From Lachnospiraceae bacterium (GTDB taxonomy: Bacteria; Bacillota; Clostridia; Lachnospirales; Lachnospiraceae): 41,734 bases of DNA. The DNA is taken from NCBI GenBank assembly GCA_022768825.1, contig JALEJB010000067.1, positions 1 to 41,734 on the forward strand. The letters run 5' to 3'. The notes under the pieces were generated by a model. It made no database searches. It worked only from the letters and a program-made list of their open reading frames with translations, and was not told where the DNA came from. Of this stretch, positions 26,024-35,939 are shown piece by piece (the stretch's first letter is position 1; each line of letters opens with the position of its first letter). The position numbers and the translations under genes are program-made.

Positions 26024-28150
26024 TCAAACCGGCAAATTATCTGTATCATCGCCTTCCGGGGTATTTTCTTCCTCAGCCTCATCCGGCGAAGCCTGCGCAT
26101 CATCTGCGCCTTCCTCCTGCGGTGTCGTATCACCTTCAGTCTCAGAAGCTTCCTGCGGATTTGCTTCTGTTGTTCCTTCCTCCTGCTGTCTGATCACTTC
26201 CTCACTCGGCACGGTCAAAAATGCGGATAAACCGGTATAAAAATTCGTCTGATCCGGTGTCAGGGCATCTTCTTCAACAGGCTCTGTAGGATATATATTC
26301 AGATATGGAAGTGCCTCTTCCAAAATCTCACGGACAATGTTCTGGGCATAAGTACTATGAGCCTGTTCCGCAGCATTGGGTTTATCAACAATACAGTAGA
26401 TGACCAGCTCCGGGTCCTCGGTCGGCACAAATCCCAGAAAAGAAACAAGATAGTTCTCCTTATCTTTGCCGGCCGCGGTAGAAATCTGAGCAGTTCCCGT
26501 CTTACCACCAATGGAATAACCACTGACCTGTGCGTATTTTGCGGTTCCCTCTGCAACGGTATCTTTCATAAATCCACGAAGCGTTTCACTGGTCTCCTGT
26601 GAAACCGTCTGCTTCAGTAAAACCGGATCTACGGTTCGTATCGTATTTCCGGCGGAATCCAATACCTTTGAAACCATATGCGGCTGATAATACTCACCAT
26701 TGTTGACCAGAGAGCAGAAGGCGCTTGCGATCTGGATCATCGTCGTATTAAAGTTCTGACCAAAGGAGTTCGTCGCTAAGTCGATGGTTTTCATATTCTC
26801 CGGTGTATAGATCAACGAATCGGTTCTCGCCTCACCCGGCAGATCGATATTCGTCTTTAAACCAAATCCAAACAGGTTCTGATATTTGCAGAAATTATCC
26901 ACTCCAATGCGATAAGACATCTGCATCAGCGCATCGTTGCATGAATCCATAATAGCCGTGCGAAGCGTCTCTACGCCATGTCCGCTTCGGTTGACGCAGT
27001 TGATCGGCGAACCTGCAATGACCTCTTTCCCGTCACAGACATAGGTCTCATCTCCGATGAGCGTCCCTGTCTCCAAACCACATGCCTCTGTAAAAGGCTT
27101 TGCTGTGGAACCCGGCTCATACGTATTGCTGATACAGAAATTCGTCCAGATCCGGTTTAGCGCATCCGTGCGTTCCTCCTCGGTAAAGGCATCGATCTCC
27201 TCTTGTGTATAGTATGCGGTCAAATCCCACGGATCGGTCAGATCAAAGCTCGGATATTGTGCCATCGCCTTGACTTCGCCGTTTTTCGGATTCATGATCA
27301 CCACGCCGATATGCTCTGCCGCCGCACCTTCTCTGTCCTTATTTTCAAATGTACGGGCAAAGATCGCAATCTTATCTTCCACAATGGACTGTAAGTTCGC
27401 ATCCAATGTAGTGACAATGGTATTTCCGTCCTTTGCATTTTTCACCGTTTTCTCCAGATCGCTGTCCGAGTTCAGATAGCCGTATCTTCTGCCGTTCGTT
27501 CCGCTGAGTGTGGAATCGTAATAGTTTTCGAGACCTGTCATACCAACATTATCCGATCTGGTAAAACCGATCACCGGTGCCGCAAGGGAACCATACGGGT
27601 AAGAGCGCAGATAATTTTTCTCAAACCAGATTCCTTTGATATTCGGATAATTTTTCGGATCACTCATCATGGAATTAAGTTTTTCCATCTCATCATAGCT
27701 CATACGCTTAATGAGGACATTATACTGACTGTCCGGATGTTCTCTCACGATCGCGCGCACTTCACTCTCATCAAGTTCAGGATAACAGGAAAAAAGTGCT
27801 GTCAGCGTAGGCTCTACATAAATCTCCTTACTGGTCATGACTTTGCAGTCAAGGATCAAATTATAGACATCTGTGCTGGTGGCAAGTATCGTTCCCTTTG
27901 CGTCAAGAATGTCTCCTCTGCGATAAGGAATGGTCTCACTGTCGTATTCCTGCTGTGATAACACAATTCGCTCGTAGGTTGCGCCTTTCACGTGCTGAAT
28001 ATAGATGATCCGACCGATCAACGCAATTAAGACCATGACAATGACGAAGAATACCAGTAACAGCTTCTTCTTCATGCGCATGGTCATGCGTTTTATTTTT
28101 TTTCGTTTTTTTCTTCTCTGCTTCGTTCCGTATGTATTTTGGTTTTCCAC
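26024..28150 (-). CDS. ftsI: Class B penicillin-binding protein (PbpB/FtsI type)
   Basis: SxxK in YEPGSTAKPF, SxN in MDSCND, KTG in SIGGKTGTAQ; downstream of ftsL. Confidence 0.9.
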   Translation of the reverse strand: MENQNTYGTKQRRKKRKKIKRMTMRMKKKLLLVFFVIVMVLIALIGRIIYIQHVKGATYERIVLSQQEYDSETIPYRRGDILDAKGTILATSTDVYNLILDCKVMTSKEIYVEPTLTALFSCYPELDESEVRAIVREHPDSQYNVLIKRMSYDEMEKLNSMMSDPKNYPNIKGIWFEKNYLRSYPYGSLAAPVIGFTRSDNVGMTGLENYYDSTLSGTNGRRYGYLNSDSDLEKTVKNAKDGNTIVTTLDANLQSIVEDKIAIFARTFENKDREGAAAEHIGVVIMNPKNGEVKAMAQYPSFDLTDPWDLTAYYTQEEIDAFTEEERTDALNRIWTNFCISNTYEPGSTAKPFTEACGLETGTLIGDETYVCDGKEVIAGSPINCVNRSGHGVETLRTAIMDSCNDALMQMSYRIGVDNFCKYQNLFGFGLKTNIDLPGEARTDSLIYTPENMKTIDLATNSFGQNFNTTMIQIASAFCSLVNNGEYYQPHMVSKVLDSAGNTIRTVDPVLLKQTVSQETSETLRGFMKDTVAEGTAKYAQVSGYSIGGKTGTAQISTAAGKDKENYLVSFLGFVPTEDPELVIYCIVDKPNAAEQAHSTYAQNIVREILEEALPYLNIYPTEPVEEDALTPDQTNFYTGLSAFLTVPSEEVIRQQEEGTTEANPQEASETEGDTTPQEEGADDAQASPDEAEEENTPEGDDTDNLPV

Positions 28151-28162
28151 AATCTATCAGTC

Positions 28163-28678
28163 CTAATTTGGTATTTCACTATACTGCGTCATAAAATCAG
28201 ACCGGTCGATCGAGTAATATACAATCTGATCTTCCTTTGGATATACCATGCCAAGGTCATTGATCGCCTGCTTTTTGATATCTTCCAGTTTATGTGCAGT
28301 CGCAAGTCTTGTATAACATGCGTCATTATCCAGTCGCAGATTGGAAACCTCTGTCTCAAGTGCCGCGATCTGATTTAAATGTATCGTGATGTCTGATTGT
28401 AGTTTAATATATAATGCGGCTGTTATGCAAGTAAGAATTACTGCCACGGACAAAAAAGCCACATATCCGCGGCTCATCATCAGCTCGCGCTCTAAATTGC
28501 GTCTTGCAATTCGATTGCGTCTGTGCGCCTGTGCACGTCTGTGATTCTCTTCTCTCTCCCTTTTTTCTCTGATCGCTTGTTCTTCTTCCCAAAAGTCGGG
28601 CATCGCATCCATGCGTTTTACAGCGCTACCATTCACGTAGCCATTTCTCGTACTGTTTGTTCTTCTAGCTTCTACCAT
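28163..28678 (-). CDS. ftsL: FtsL-like cell division protein
   Basis: Single TM followed by coiled coil (IALETEVSNLRLDN); between rsmH and ftsI. Confidence 0.75.
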   Translation of the reverse strand: MVEARRTNSTRNGYVNGSAVKRMDAMPDFWEEEQAIREKREREENHRRAQAHRRNRIARRNLERELMMSRGYVAFLSVAVILTCITAALYIKLQSDITIHLNQIAALETEVSNLRLDNDACYTRLATAHKLEDIKKQAINDLGMVYPKEDQIVYYSIDRSDFMTQYSEIPN

Positions 28679-28776
28679 AAAATTCTCCCTTTATTCCAAC
28701 CCTGCTTGATTTTTTTGCTGTGCAAAAGCGGGCTATCATCACAACTTCCCTGTTGTTTTCTCAAATTGCTTTTTGC

Positions 28777-29712
28777 TTATCTTCTTTCAAAAACACGAAG
28801 CTTCGCGCTTTTTGATCTGGGATTAAGATCCATTTCCTCTTCCGTGGGAAGGATTGGTTTTCTTGTAAGTACCTTTCCTTTTGATGTTTTGCCACATACA
28901 CATACCGGAAAATCCGGCGGACATGTACATGGATTTTCATTTTTCTTAAAGATCGTCTTTACGATCCGATCCTCCAGCGAATGGAAGGTGATCACACACA
29001 ACCTTCCGCCGGGCTTTAATATCCCGATCATTTCTTCCAAATGATCTCTCAGGACATCCAGCTCGTGATTACACTCAATCCGGATTGCCTGATAGGTTCT
29101 CTTTGCAGGATGTCCGCCGGTCTTTTGAACCTTTTGCGGAATTGATGCCTTGATGATTTCATTGAGTTGTCCGGTTGTGGTAATCTCTTGTACTGCTCTG
29201 GCTTGTACAATATGCTTTGCGATATTCTTTGCAAAACGGTCTTCTCCGTAGTCCCGTATGATCCGATACAGTTCCGATTCACTGTAGGTATTGACGATAT
29301 CCTTTGCCGTCAGGGTCTGACGCTGATCCATTCGCATATCCAAAGGAGCATCCTCCTCCCGATATGTAAATCCCCGTTGTGGTGTATCCAGTTGAAAAGA
29401 TGAAACACCCAGATCTAGGAGAATTCCATCGACTTCGTTGATTCCGATCTGATCTAATTCCGGAACCATCTGCGCGTAATTGCTTCGGATCACGGTAAAA
29501 TTCCCGCCAATCTGTTCCAATCGCTTTGTAGCGGCAGCGATAGCATCTGCGTCCTGGTCGATTCCGATCAGTCTTCCGCTATCCAGCCTTTTTAAGATCT
29601 CGCCGGAATGCCCGGCACCTCCCAAAGTACCGTCTACATAGATTCCGTCAGGCTTAATATTCAGATTGTCGATACATTCCTGTAACAACACAGATATATG
29701 TTTGAATTCCAT
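28777..29712 (-). CDS. rsmH: 16S rRNA (cytosine1402-N4)-methyltransferase
   Basis: [44 protein letters not shown]. Confidence 0.95.
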   Translation of the reverse strand: MEFKHISVLLQECIDNLNIKPDGIYVDGTLGGAGHSGEILKRLDSGRLIGIDQDADAIAAATKRLEQIGGNFTVIRSNYAQMVPELDQIGINEVDGILLDLGVSSFQLDTPQRGFTYREEDAPLDMRMDQRQTLTAKDIVNTYSESELYRIIRDYGEDRFAKNIAKHIVQARAVQEITTTGQLNEIIKASIPQKVQKTGGHPAKRTYQAIRIECNHELDVLRDHLEEMIGILKPGGRLCVITFHSLEDRIVKTIFKKNENPCTCPPDFPVCVCGKTSKGKVLTRKPILPTEEEMDLNPRSKSAKLRVFERR

Positions 29713-29736
29713 ATGCTTCGTTTCCCTACCATCATT

Positions 29737-30168
29737 CTAAATACTAAGTCCAAGCTCTGCCATATGCTCGGCAATCTCATCCATATCGTCGTACTCACTG
29801 TTGTCCATCCAGCGATTCTTGTCCCAGATCTCCACACGGTTCATCACACCTGCTGAGACAATATCTTTTTCCAGACCTGCATATTCTCTTAAGTTTGCCG
29901 GAAGTAAAATTCTTCCCTGCTTGTCCACTTCGCAAGTGGCTGCACCGGCAAAGAAGAATCTCGAGAATTTACGGGCATCCTTTGTGGTAAGCGGAACCTC
30001 GCTGAATTTTTCTTCAAAGCGATTCCATTCCTCGGTAGAATACACAAAAAGACAGCCGTCGAGACCTTTTGTCACAACGAATTCTTCCCCCAGCTGCTCT
30101 CTGAATTTCGAGGGAACGATCAATCTTCCTTTTGCATCAATAGTATGATTGTATTCACCAGTAAACAT
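29737..30168 (-). CDS. mraZ: Division/cell wall cluster transcriptional repressor MraZ
   Basis: [42 protein letters not shown]. Confidence 0.95.
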   Translation of the reverse strand: MFTGEYNHTIDAKGRLIVPSKFREQLGEEFVVTKGLDGCLFVYSTEEWNRFEEKFSEVPLTTKDARKFSRFFFAGAATCEVDKQGRILLPANLREYAGLEKDIVSAGVMNRVEIWDKNRWMDNSEYDDMDEIAEHMAELGLSI

Positions 30169-30201
30169 TGGATATCCTCTCGTTGGTTTCTGGTTTGTGA
30201 T

Positions 30202-30273
30202 TTATCCACGATGTTATCAACTTATCCACCACTTTCAACCACTATTATACCATTACCCACCACTTCTAACCAC
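30202..30273 (-). promoter_or_regulatory. MraZ-box-like direct repeats flanking a -10 box upstream of mraZ
   Basis: Minus strand GTGGTTAGAAGTGGTGGGTAA (30253-30273), TATAAT (30244-30249), GTGGTTGAAAGTGGTGGATAA (30222-30242), partial GTGGATAA (30202-30209). Confidence 0.65.
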
Positions 30274-30313
30274 CATATTACTCCCTTTTGGTCAAAAAAT
30301 CAATAGAAAACAC

Positions 30314-30344
30314 AAAAAAAGAAGCCCTCACGGACTTCTTTTTT
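30314..30344. terminator. Intrinsic terminator downstream of the lgt/Spo0E-like pair
   Basis: aaaaaaagaagccctcacggacttctttttt. Confidence 0.75.
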
Positions 30345-30361
30345 GCGGTTTCTATCAAATA

Positions 30362-30517
30362 TCAAATTCCCATATAGTCATTGATCAGCTCATCCAGTTC
30401 CTGACTGACAGGCAGACACTCCTGTGGAGTCTTTCCGCTGGCCAGCAGATCATTCAGTTTCTTTCTCAGCTCTTCGATTTTCTTCTTCTGTTCGTCTTTC
30501 GGCTTTTGTTGTTCCAT
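30362..30517 (-). CDS. Spo0E-like aspartyl-phosphate phosphatase (51 aa), not in the supplied ORF track
   Basis: MEQQKPKDEQKKKIEELRKKLNDLLASGKTPQECLPVSQELDELINDYMGI*; SQELDxLI motif. Confidence 0.75.
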   Translation of the reverse strand: MEQQKPKDEQKKKIEELRKKLNDLLASGKTPQECLPVSQELDELINDYMGI

Positions 30518-31385
30518 TCGTTTTCCTCTGAATCACAATGATCATAGTTACAGATACAATGGTCATGCAGGCTGCAAGTACCATCGAAACCGGTACATGG
30601 ATCACCGGAAGCAGTAACTGGTCAGTCCTAAGACTCTCAATCCAGAAACGTCCGCTTCCGTAACCGGCCAGATACATCAGAAACACTTCACCGTCAAAAT
30701 GCTTTCTTCGGATCCACCAGAGCAAAAACAGCAGCAAAGCCAGATTCCACAGGGATTCATAAAGAAATGTCGGATGCACCTGTATGTAATCCACGCCATT
30801 GTAAGTGACAATGTGCTGTGCCAATTTTTCTGTGATCTCATGCTGTCTGACTGCGGAAACCGGAAGCTGCATCGCAAACAGATTGTCGGTATAATCACCA
30901 AATGCCTCCCGGTTAAAAAAATTCCCCCATCGACCTATGATCTGACCGGTGATCAATCCGAGACCGGCTGTATCGCAGACCAGCGGAAACGATAATTTCT
31001 TTTTTTTACAAAACAGAAACGTGGTGATGATCGCCGCAATGACTCCGCCGTAGATTGCAAGTCCTCCCTGTCGTACATTAAATACAGACAACAGATCATC
31101 CTTATACAGATCCCATGCAAAGATCACGTAATATACCCGGGCCCCGATCAGGGAGCAGATGATCGCGATGATCGCAAGATCAAAATAGTCATCCTGATTC
31201 TGACCGGAACGCTTCGCTTCTCTCATTGCCACCAACAGACCTGCCAGCATGGCAACCGCCAGCGTGATGCCGTAAAAGGCAATCGCAAAATTTCCGATCA
31301 TGATATTTTTTCCCACATGATCCAGGTAAATATGTAAATGCGGAAAATTGATACTCATATCCATGTTTTCTAAAATCCTTCCCAA
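30450..31385 (-). CDS. lgt: Prolipoprotein diacylglyceryl transferase
   Basis: GQIIGRWGNFFNREAFG, VHPTFLYESLWN. Confidence 0.95.
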   Translation of the reverse strand: MGRILENMDMSINFPHLHIYLDHVGKNIMIGNFAIAFYGITLAVAMLAGLLVAMREAKRSGQNQDDYFDLAIIAIICSLIGARVYYVIFAWDLYKDDLLSVFNVRQGGLAIYGGVIAAIITTFLFCKKKKLSFPLVCDTAGLGLITGQIIGRWGNFFNREAFGDYTDNLFAMQLPVSAVRQHEITEKLAQHIVTYNGVDYIQVHPTFLYESLWNLALLLFLLWWIRRKHFDGEVFLMYLAGYGSGRFWIESLRTDQLLLPVIHVPVSMVLAACMTIVSVTMIIVIQRKTNGTTKAERRTEEENRRAEKETE

Positions 31386-31447
31386 CTCACCTTTTTGGCT
31401 TTTGGTAACAAGAGAACCCGAAACGGGATCTCCTGTTACCGTCTGAA

Positions 31448-31771
31448 TTACTTTTTCTCAAAGCTCGAGCACTGTGTTTCGGCTGTCACACAGGCATTGG
31501 CACCTGTAATACCAATATGGTTGGCAGAGCAAACCTCATTTTTATTAAAGGTACAATTCTTTGCCCGACACTGAACTTCCAGTGTGTCCTTTGGCTCTTT
31601 CGCCGAATTGCTCGCAGAACATCTGCATCCCTGATCACGGAAGCTGGAACAGCTTGTTTCCGTTGGCACAGATGCCTCTGCACCTTCCACCAGAATATTT
31701 TCTTTGGAACATTTCTTGTCTGCGTTGTAATAACAGTTACTTACGTTGCAATCTAATTTTGTCATGTGCAA
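31448..31771 (-). CDS. Protein with two DUF1540-like Cys-rich repeats
   Basis: LDCNVSNCYYNADKKCSKENILVEGAEA...TSCSSF and VQCRAKNCTFNKNEVCSANHIGITGANA...TQCSSF. Confidence 0.85.
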   Translation of the reverse strand: MHMTKLDCNVSNCYYNADKKCSKENILVEGAEASVPTETSCSSFRDQGCRCSASNSAKEPKDTLEVQCRAKNCTFNKNEVCSANHIGITGANACVTAETQCSSFEKK

Positions 31772-31855
31772 TTTCTCCTTTCTCCAAGATCAGATTTCAC
31801 AGGGGAACCTGATACATGAAATTATTTTCTCCGAAATTGCACATTCTATTCGTAA

Positions 31856-33817
31856 TTATTTTTCCTCTGCCGGCATCTCCTGACGGATCTCTTTGGTACG
31901 GATCTCCTTTGTGATCTGCTCAATAAATGCATCCAGAGATTTCACGCCTTCATCACCTGCAAAACGGCTTCTGACAGAAACGGTTCCATCTGCCTCTTCC
32001 TGCTGTCCAACTACGAGCATATAAGGCAGGCGGTCCATACGAGCCTGACGGATCTTATATCCAATCTTCTCGGAACGGCTGTCAACAGTCACATCCACAT
32101 CATTTTTCTTAAGCTCCGCAGCCACACGCTCCGCATAATCAATATACTTATCAGAGATCGGCAATACGCGTACCTGTTCCGGACACAGCCATGTCGGGAA
32201 CTTTCCGGCATAATGCTCGATGAGCCATGCCAGTGTTCTCTCATAGCATCCCATCGATGTTCTGTGAATGATCCACGGCAATGCCTTATCGCCGTTTTCA
32301 TCAATATAGTACATACCGAAATTTTCAGCACTTGCGCAATCCAACTGGATCGTTACCATTGTATCTTCTTTTCCATATACATTTTTTGCCTGAATGTCAA
32401 TCTTCGGACCATAGAAGGCAGCCTCGCCGTCTTCCTCTGTAAATGGAATATTGTTTTTCTGCATGACACTTCTCAGATACTGCTGTGTGCTATTCCAGTA
32501 CTCCTCATCACCCAGATATTTTTCTTTATTTTTCGGATCCCATTTGGATAGACGATAGGTGACATCTCCGTCAATTCCCAGTGTCTTCATCACATAGTTG
32601 CAAAGCTCCGTACATCTGGTCAGTTCTTCCTCTGCCTGATCCGGACGAAGAATGATATGTGCCTCTGTGATCGTAAACTGGCGCACACGGGTCAAACCGT
32701 GCATTTCTCCGGAATCCTCATTTCTAAATAAGGTAGAAGTCTCTGCCATACGATAAGGAAGATCTCTGTATGAATGCTGCTCATTCATATAGATATAATA
32801 CTGGAATGGACAGGTCATCGGACGAAGTGCCATTGTCTCTTTGTCCTCGTCGTCTTTATTCAGAATAAACATTCCATCCATATAGTGATCCCAATGTCCG
32901 GAAATCTTATACAGATCAGATTTTGCCATCAGTGGTGTGCGGGTACGAACATATCCCCACTCTTTATCCTCCAGATCCTCCATCCATCTCTGAAGCTTCA
33001 TGATCATCTTGGTTCCCTTTGGTGTAAAAAGCGGAAGTCCCTGTCCGATGACATCTACTGTAGTAAATAATCCCATCTCGCGACCCAGCTTGTTATGATC
33101 GCGCATCTTCGCCTCTTCCAGACGCTGCAAATATGCTTCCAGTTCCTCTTTTTTGGCAAAAGCAGAGCCGTAGATACGCTGCAATTTTGCCTTATTGGAA
33201 TCACCTCTCCAATATGCCATGGAAGATGATGTCAATTTATATGCTTTGATATTTTTGGTGCTCATCAGATGAGGGCCTGCACATAAGTCAACAAATCCGC
33301 CCTGATCATAGAAGGAGATCTCTGATCCTTCCGGGAGATCCTCGATCAACTCTACTTTATATGGCTCATTGCGCTCCTGCATAAATTTGATTGCTTCTTC
33401 TCTTGGCAGTGTGAAGCGCGTGATCTCTTTTCCTTCTTTGATGATCTTCTTCATCTCTGCCTCAAGCTTATCCAAATCTTCTCTTGAAAACGGCTCTGCA
33501 TCAAAATCATAATAGAAACCTTCATCAATTGCAGGTCCAATGGTCACCTTTGCATTCGGGAAGAGACGTTTTACTGCTTCTGCCAGAATATGTGATACGG
33601 TATGTCTCAACACACGCAGACCTTCCGGATCTGACAAAGTGATAATGTTCAGATTGGCATCCTCTGATACTACGGTACGCAGATCGACGATCTCTCCGTT
33701 TAACTCACCGGCAGCTGCCACTCTTGCCAGGCCTTCACTGATGTCTTTTGCGATCTCAATGACTGATTTTGCTTCGCTGTACTCTTTTACAGAGCCATCT
33801 TTTAATGTGATCTTCAT
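31856..33817 (-). CDS. thrS: Threonyl-tRNA synthetase
   Basis: TGS domain, HTVSHILAEAVKRLFP, RPMTCPFQYYIY, class II motifs. Confidence 0.95.
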   Translation of the reverse strand: MKITLKDGSVKEYSEAKSVIEIAKDISEGLARVAAAGELNGEIVDLRTVVSEDANLNIITLSDPEGLRVLRHTVSHILAEAVKRLFPNAKVTIGPAIDEGFYYDFDAEPFSREDLDKLEAEMKKIIKEGKEITRFTLPREEAIKFMQERNEPYKVELIEDLPEGSEISFYDQGGFVDLCAGPHLMSTKNIKAYKLTSSSMAYWRGDSNKAKLQRIYGSAFAKKEELEAYLQRLEEAKMRDHNKLGREMGLFTTVDVIGQGLPLFTPKGTKMIMKLQRWMEDLEDKEWGYVRTRTPLMAKSDLYKISGHWDHYMDGMFILNKDDEDKETMALRPMTCPFQYYIYMNEQHSYRDLPYRMAETSTLFRNEDSGEMHGLTRVRQFTITEAHIILRPDQAEEELTRCTELCNYVMKTLGIDGDVTYRLSKWDPKNKEKYLGDEEYWNSTQQYLRSVMQKNNIPFTEEDGEAAFYGPKIDIQAKNVYGKEDTMVTIQLDCASAENFGMYYIDENGDKALPWIIHRTSMGCYERTLAWLIEHYAGKFPTWLCPEQVRVLPISDKYIDYAERVAAELKKNDVDVTVDSRSEKIGYKIRQARMDRLPYMLVVGQQEEADGTVSVRSRFAGDEGVKSLDAFIEQITKEIRTKEIRQEMPAEEK

Positions 33818-33861
33818 TTTTTATCTCCTTTTATCTTTCTCTTTTTGATCAATATGTTTGA

Positions 33862-34086
33862 TTATGCTTCTTCCTCTTCCTCATCACAGTCACAGTAACC
33901 GTTTCCGCAGTTGCATCCGTTTCCCGAATTGTTACTGCCGATGGTAACTGTCTTCTTCGGCGTCAGGATCATGCCAAGCACAGCACCCAAAAGTGCTGCG
34001 GACACCACGCCAAGAAACAGTTCCCGCTTGGAAACGGCAGTCATCTCATCCAATGAGTTCCAGAAATTTTTCATTTTTGTAATCAT
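33862..34086 (-). CDS. Small membrane protein with Cys-rich acidic tail (74 aa)
   Basis: One predicted TM (LFLGVVSAALLGAVLGMIL) and CNCGNGYCDCDEEEEEA; between the T-box and thrS. Confidence 0.65.
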   Translation of the reverse strand: MITKMKNFWNSLDEMTAVSKRELFLGVVSAALLGAVLGMILTPKKTVTIGSNNSGNGCNCGNGYCDCDEEEEEA

Positions 34087-34114
34087 AGTTGTTCTCCTTT
34101 TCTATTATTTGATG

Positions 34115-34340
34115 CAAAAAAATCCCTGACACCGCAAATGCAGTGTCAGGGACGACAAGTCGTGGTTCCACCCCGAGTTCACCGATCTCATTTTGGTTGT
34201 CCAAACGAGAAAGGTCTCTTATGATGATAACGGAATCACCGGACCGGATTGGGGTCACTCAGAGTTGGTTAGTCTCTTCAACGTATTGTCTTATGAAAAT
34301 TGTAACTTTTATCTTAATCAATTCTGTCTGCGCTGTCAAG
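34115..34340 (-). ncRNA. T-box leader upstream of the 74-aa ORF and thrS (5' boundary approximate)
   Basis: Minus strand GGGGTGGAACCACG T-box core (34161-34174) followed by terminator tccctgacactgcatttgcggtgtcaggga + T-run. Confidence 0.85.
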
Positions 34341-34353
34341 CCTTGATCGGCAA

Positions 34354-34875
34354 TTATGCATTCTTTCCGCAGCACTGTTTATATTTCTTGCCTGAGCCGC
34401 ATGGACACGGATCGTTGCGCCCGATCTTTTTGCCCTCTCTGCGAACTGTGCCTGATTTCTTCTGCTCTAAGTACAATTTCTTTTTCTTTTCTTCATCAAA
34501 AATATCATCCCACATCGGCAGCTCATACAGCCAGTCAGCTTTTGCATCTACCATGTTTTTGTAAAGAAGCTCTTTGTCAAAAATCAGGTTAACCGGTGTA
34601 TCTTCTTCCATTGTGTCAATCGGATTTTTATTCACCAGACTGTCATTGATCCCATCCAGAAAAGCGGTCATTGTCATGATGTCAACTTCATAGCGCTCCG
34701 CCAACTCTTTGACTGTTCCTTCTACCTTCTCATCCGGATTGCTGAGAAGCTTTTCATAGATTGCTTTTTCAATCAGAAAATAGTCATTCCAAAGCTTCTG
34801 AAGCTGTCCCTTGTCCATTTTTTCATTATAGGCAATCTTATGCCACTCTGCTAATAATGCCATTGATTTTTCCAT
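34354..34875 (-). CDS. SEC-C motif protein
   Basis: C-terminal [22 protein letters not shown]. Confidence 0.85.
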   Translation of the reverse strand: MEKSMALLAEWHKIAYNEKMDKGQLQKLWNDYFLIEKAIYEKLLSNPDEKVEGTVKELAERYEVDIMTMTAFLDGINDSLVNKNPIDTMEEDTPVNLIFDKELLYKNMVDAKADWLYELPMWDDIFDEEKKKKLYLEQKKSGTVRREGKKIGRNDPCPCGSGKKYKQCCGKNA

Positions 34876-34983
34876 CCTTTATAGTATTGTATTTTCTTTC
34901 TGCATCTTCTAATCGTTCGAAACATGCTTTCTGTATTATACCAAATCATGTTACAGATTTCAAACCTTTTATGTTGCAATCCG

Positions 34984-35907
34984 CTATTTGTATGGGTTCA
35001 CGATAAACTCATACGGTGTCTGCTGATAGACATAATAATTTAACCAGTTGGAATATAAAATATTTCCATGAGAGCGCCACTGCAATCGCGGTTTCTGCGT
35101 GTAGTCGTCATCGGGATAATAATTCACCGGCACATCGATCGGCAAGCCCTGATTTTTATCCCGCATATATTCCTTGTGGAGTGTCATACGGTCATACTCC
35201 GGATGCCCCATGAGAAAGATCTTTCGCCCGTCATTGTCGATCACAAGAAAAACTCCCGCTTCCTCAGACTCTGCCAGAATCGTCAGCTCCGGTACCGCCT
35301 CAATATCTTCTCTGCGCATTTCCGTATGTCTGGAGTGCGGAGCCATAAAATAATCATCAAAGCCCCGCACAAGCGGGATCTTCCGGTTCATCACATGATG
35401 CTCATAGATTCCGAACACCTTTTTGTCCATCTGATGCTTTTTGATCCCATAATAATGGTACAACCCCGCCTGTGCGCCCCAGCACACATGCAGCGTACTG
35501 GTCACGTGCGTCTTTGCCCAATCCATGATCTCACAAACTTCGTCCCAGTAATCCACCTGTTCAAAATCCATGTGTTCCACCGGAGCACCGGTGATGATCA
35601 GTCCGTCGAGATTGCGATCACGGATCTCATCCAGAGTCACATAAAATTGATCCAGATGCTTCTGTGAGGTGTGGGCTGACTCATGGCTGGACACTGTCAT
35701 AAACGTCACATTAACCTGCAGCGGTGTATTGGACAGTGAACGCAGGGTCTGCAATTCGTTGTCCTCTTTTAATGGCATGAGATTCAGGATTCCAATCTCG
35801 ATTGGACGGATATCCTGATGCTCGGAGCGCGTCTCATCCATCACAAATATATTTTCATTTTCCAGTATTTCCCTTGCGGGTAAATTACTCTTTATTTTTA
35901 TCGGCAT
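34984..35907 (-). CDS. metA: Homoserine O-acyltransferase (MetA family)
   Basis: IEIGILNLMPLKEDNELQTLRSLSNTPLQV, TLHVCWGAQAGLYHYYGI. Confidence 0.93.
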   Translation of the reverse strand: MPIKIKSNLPAREILENENIFVMDETRSEHQDIRPIEIGILNLMPLKEDNELQTLRSLSNTPLQVNVTFMTVSSHESAHTSQKHLDQFYVTLDEIRDRNLDGLIITGAPVEHMDFEQVDYWDEVCEIMDWAKTHVTSTLHVCWGAQAGLYHYYGIKKHQMDKKVFGIYEHHVMNRKIPLVRGFDDYFMAPHSRHTEMRREDIEAVPELTILAESEEAGVFLVIDNDGRKIFLMGHPEYDRMTLHKEYMRDKNQGLPIDVPVNYYPDDDYTQKPRLQWRSHGNILYSNWLNYYVYQQTPYEFIVNPYK

Positions 35908-35939
35908 AGTATGCCCCCTCTCCAATCCTTATATCTGTA

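Noticed and set aside
34121-34152. GTGTCAGGGA hairpin as another member of the GTGTCAGACAC repeat family
   Set aside because: It is the T-box terminator stem and does not carry the full palindrome
34046-34346. Small ORFs overlapping 34046-34258 (minus) and 34143-34346 (plus)
   Set aside because: Lie over the T-box leader RNA and have no RBS support
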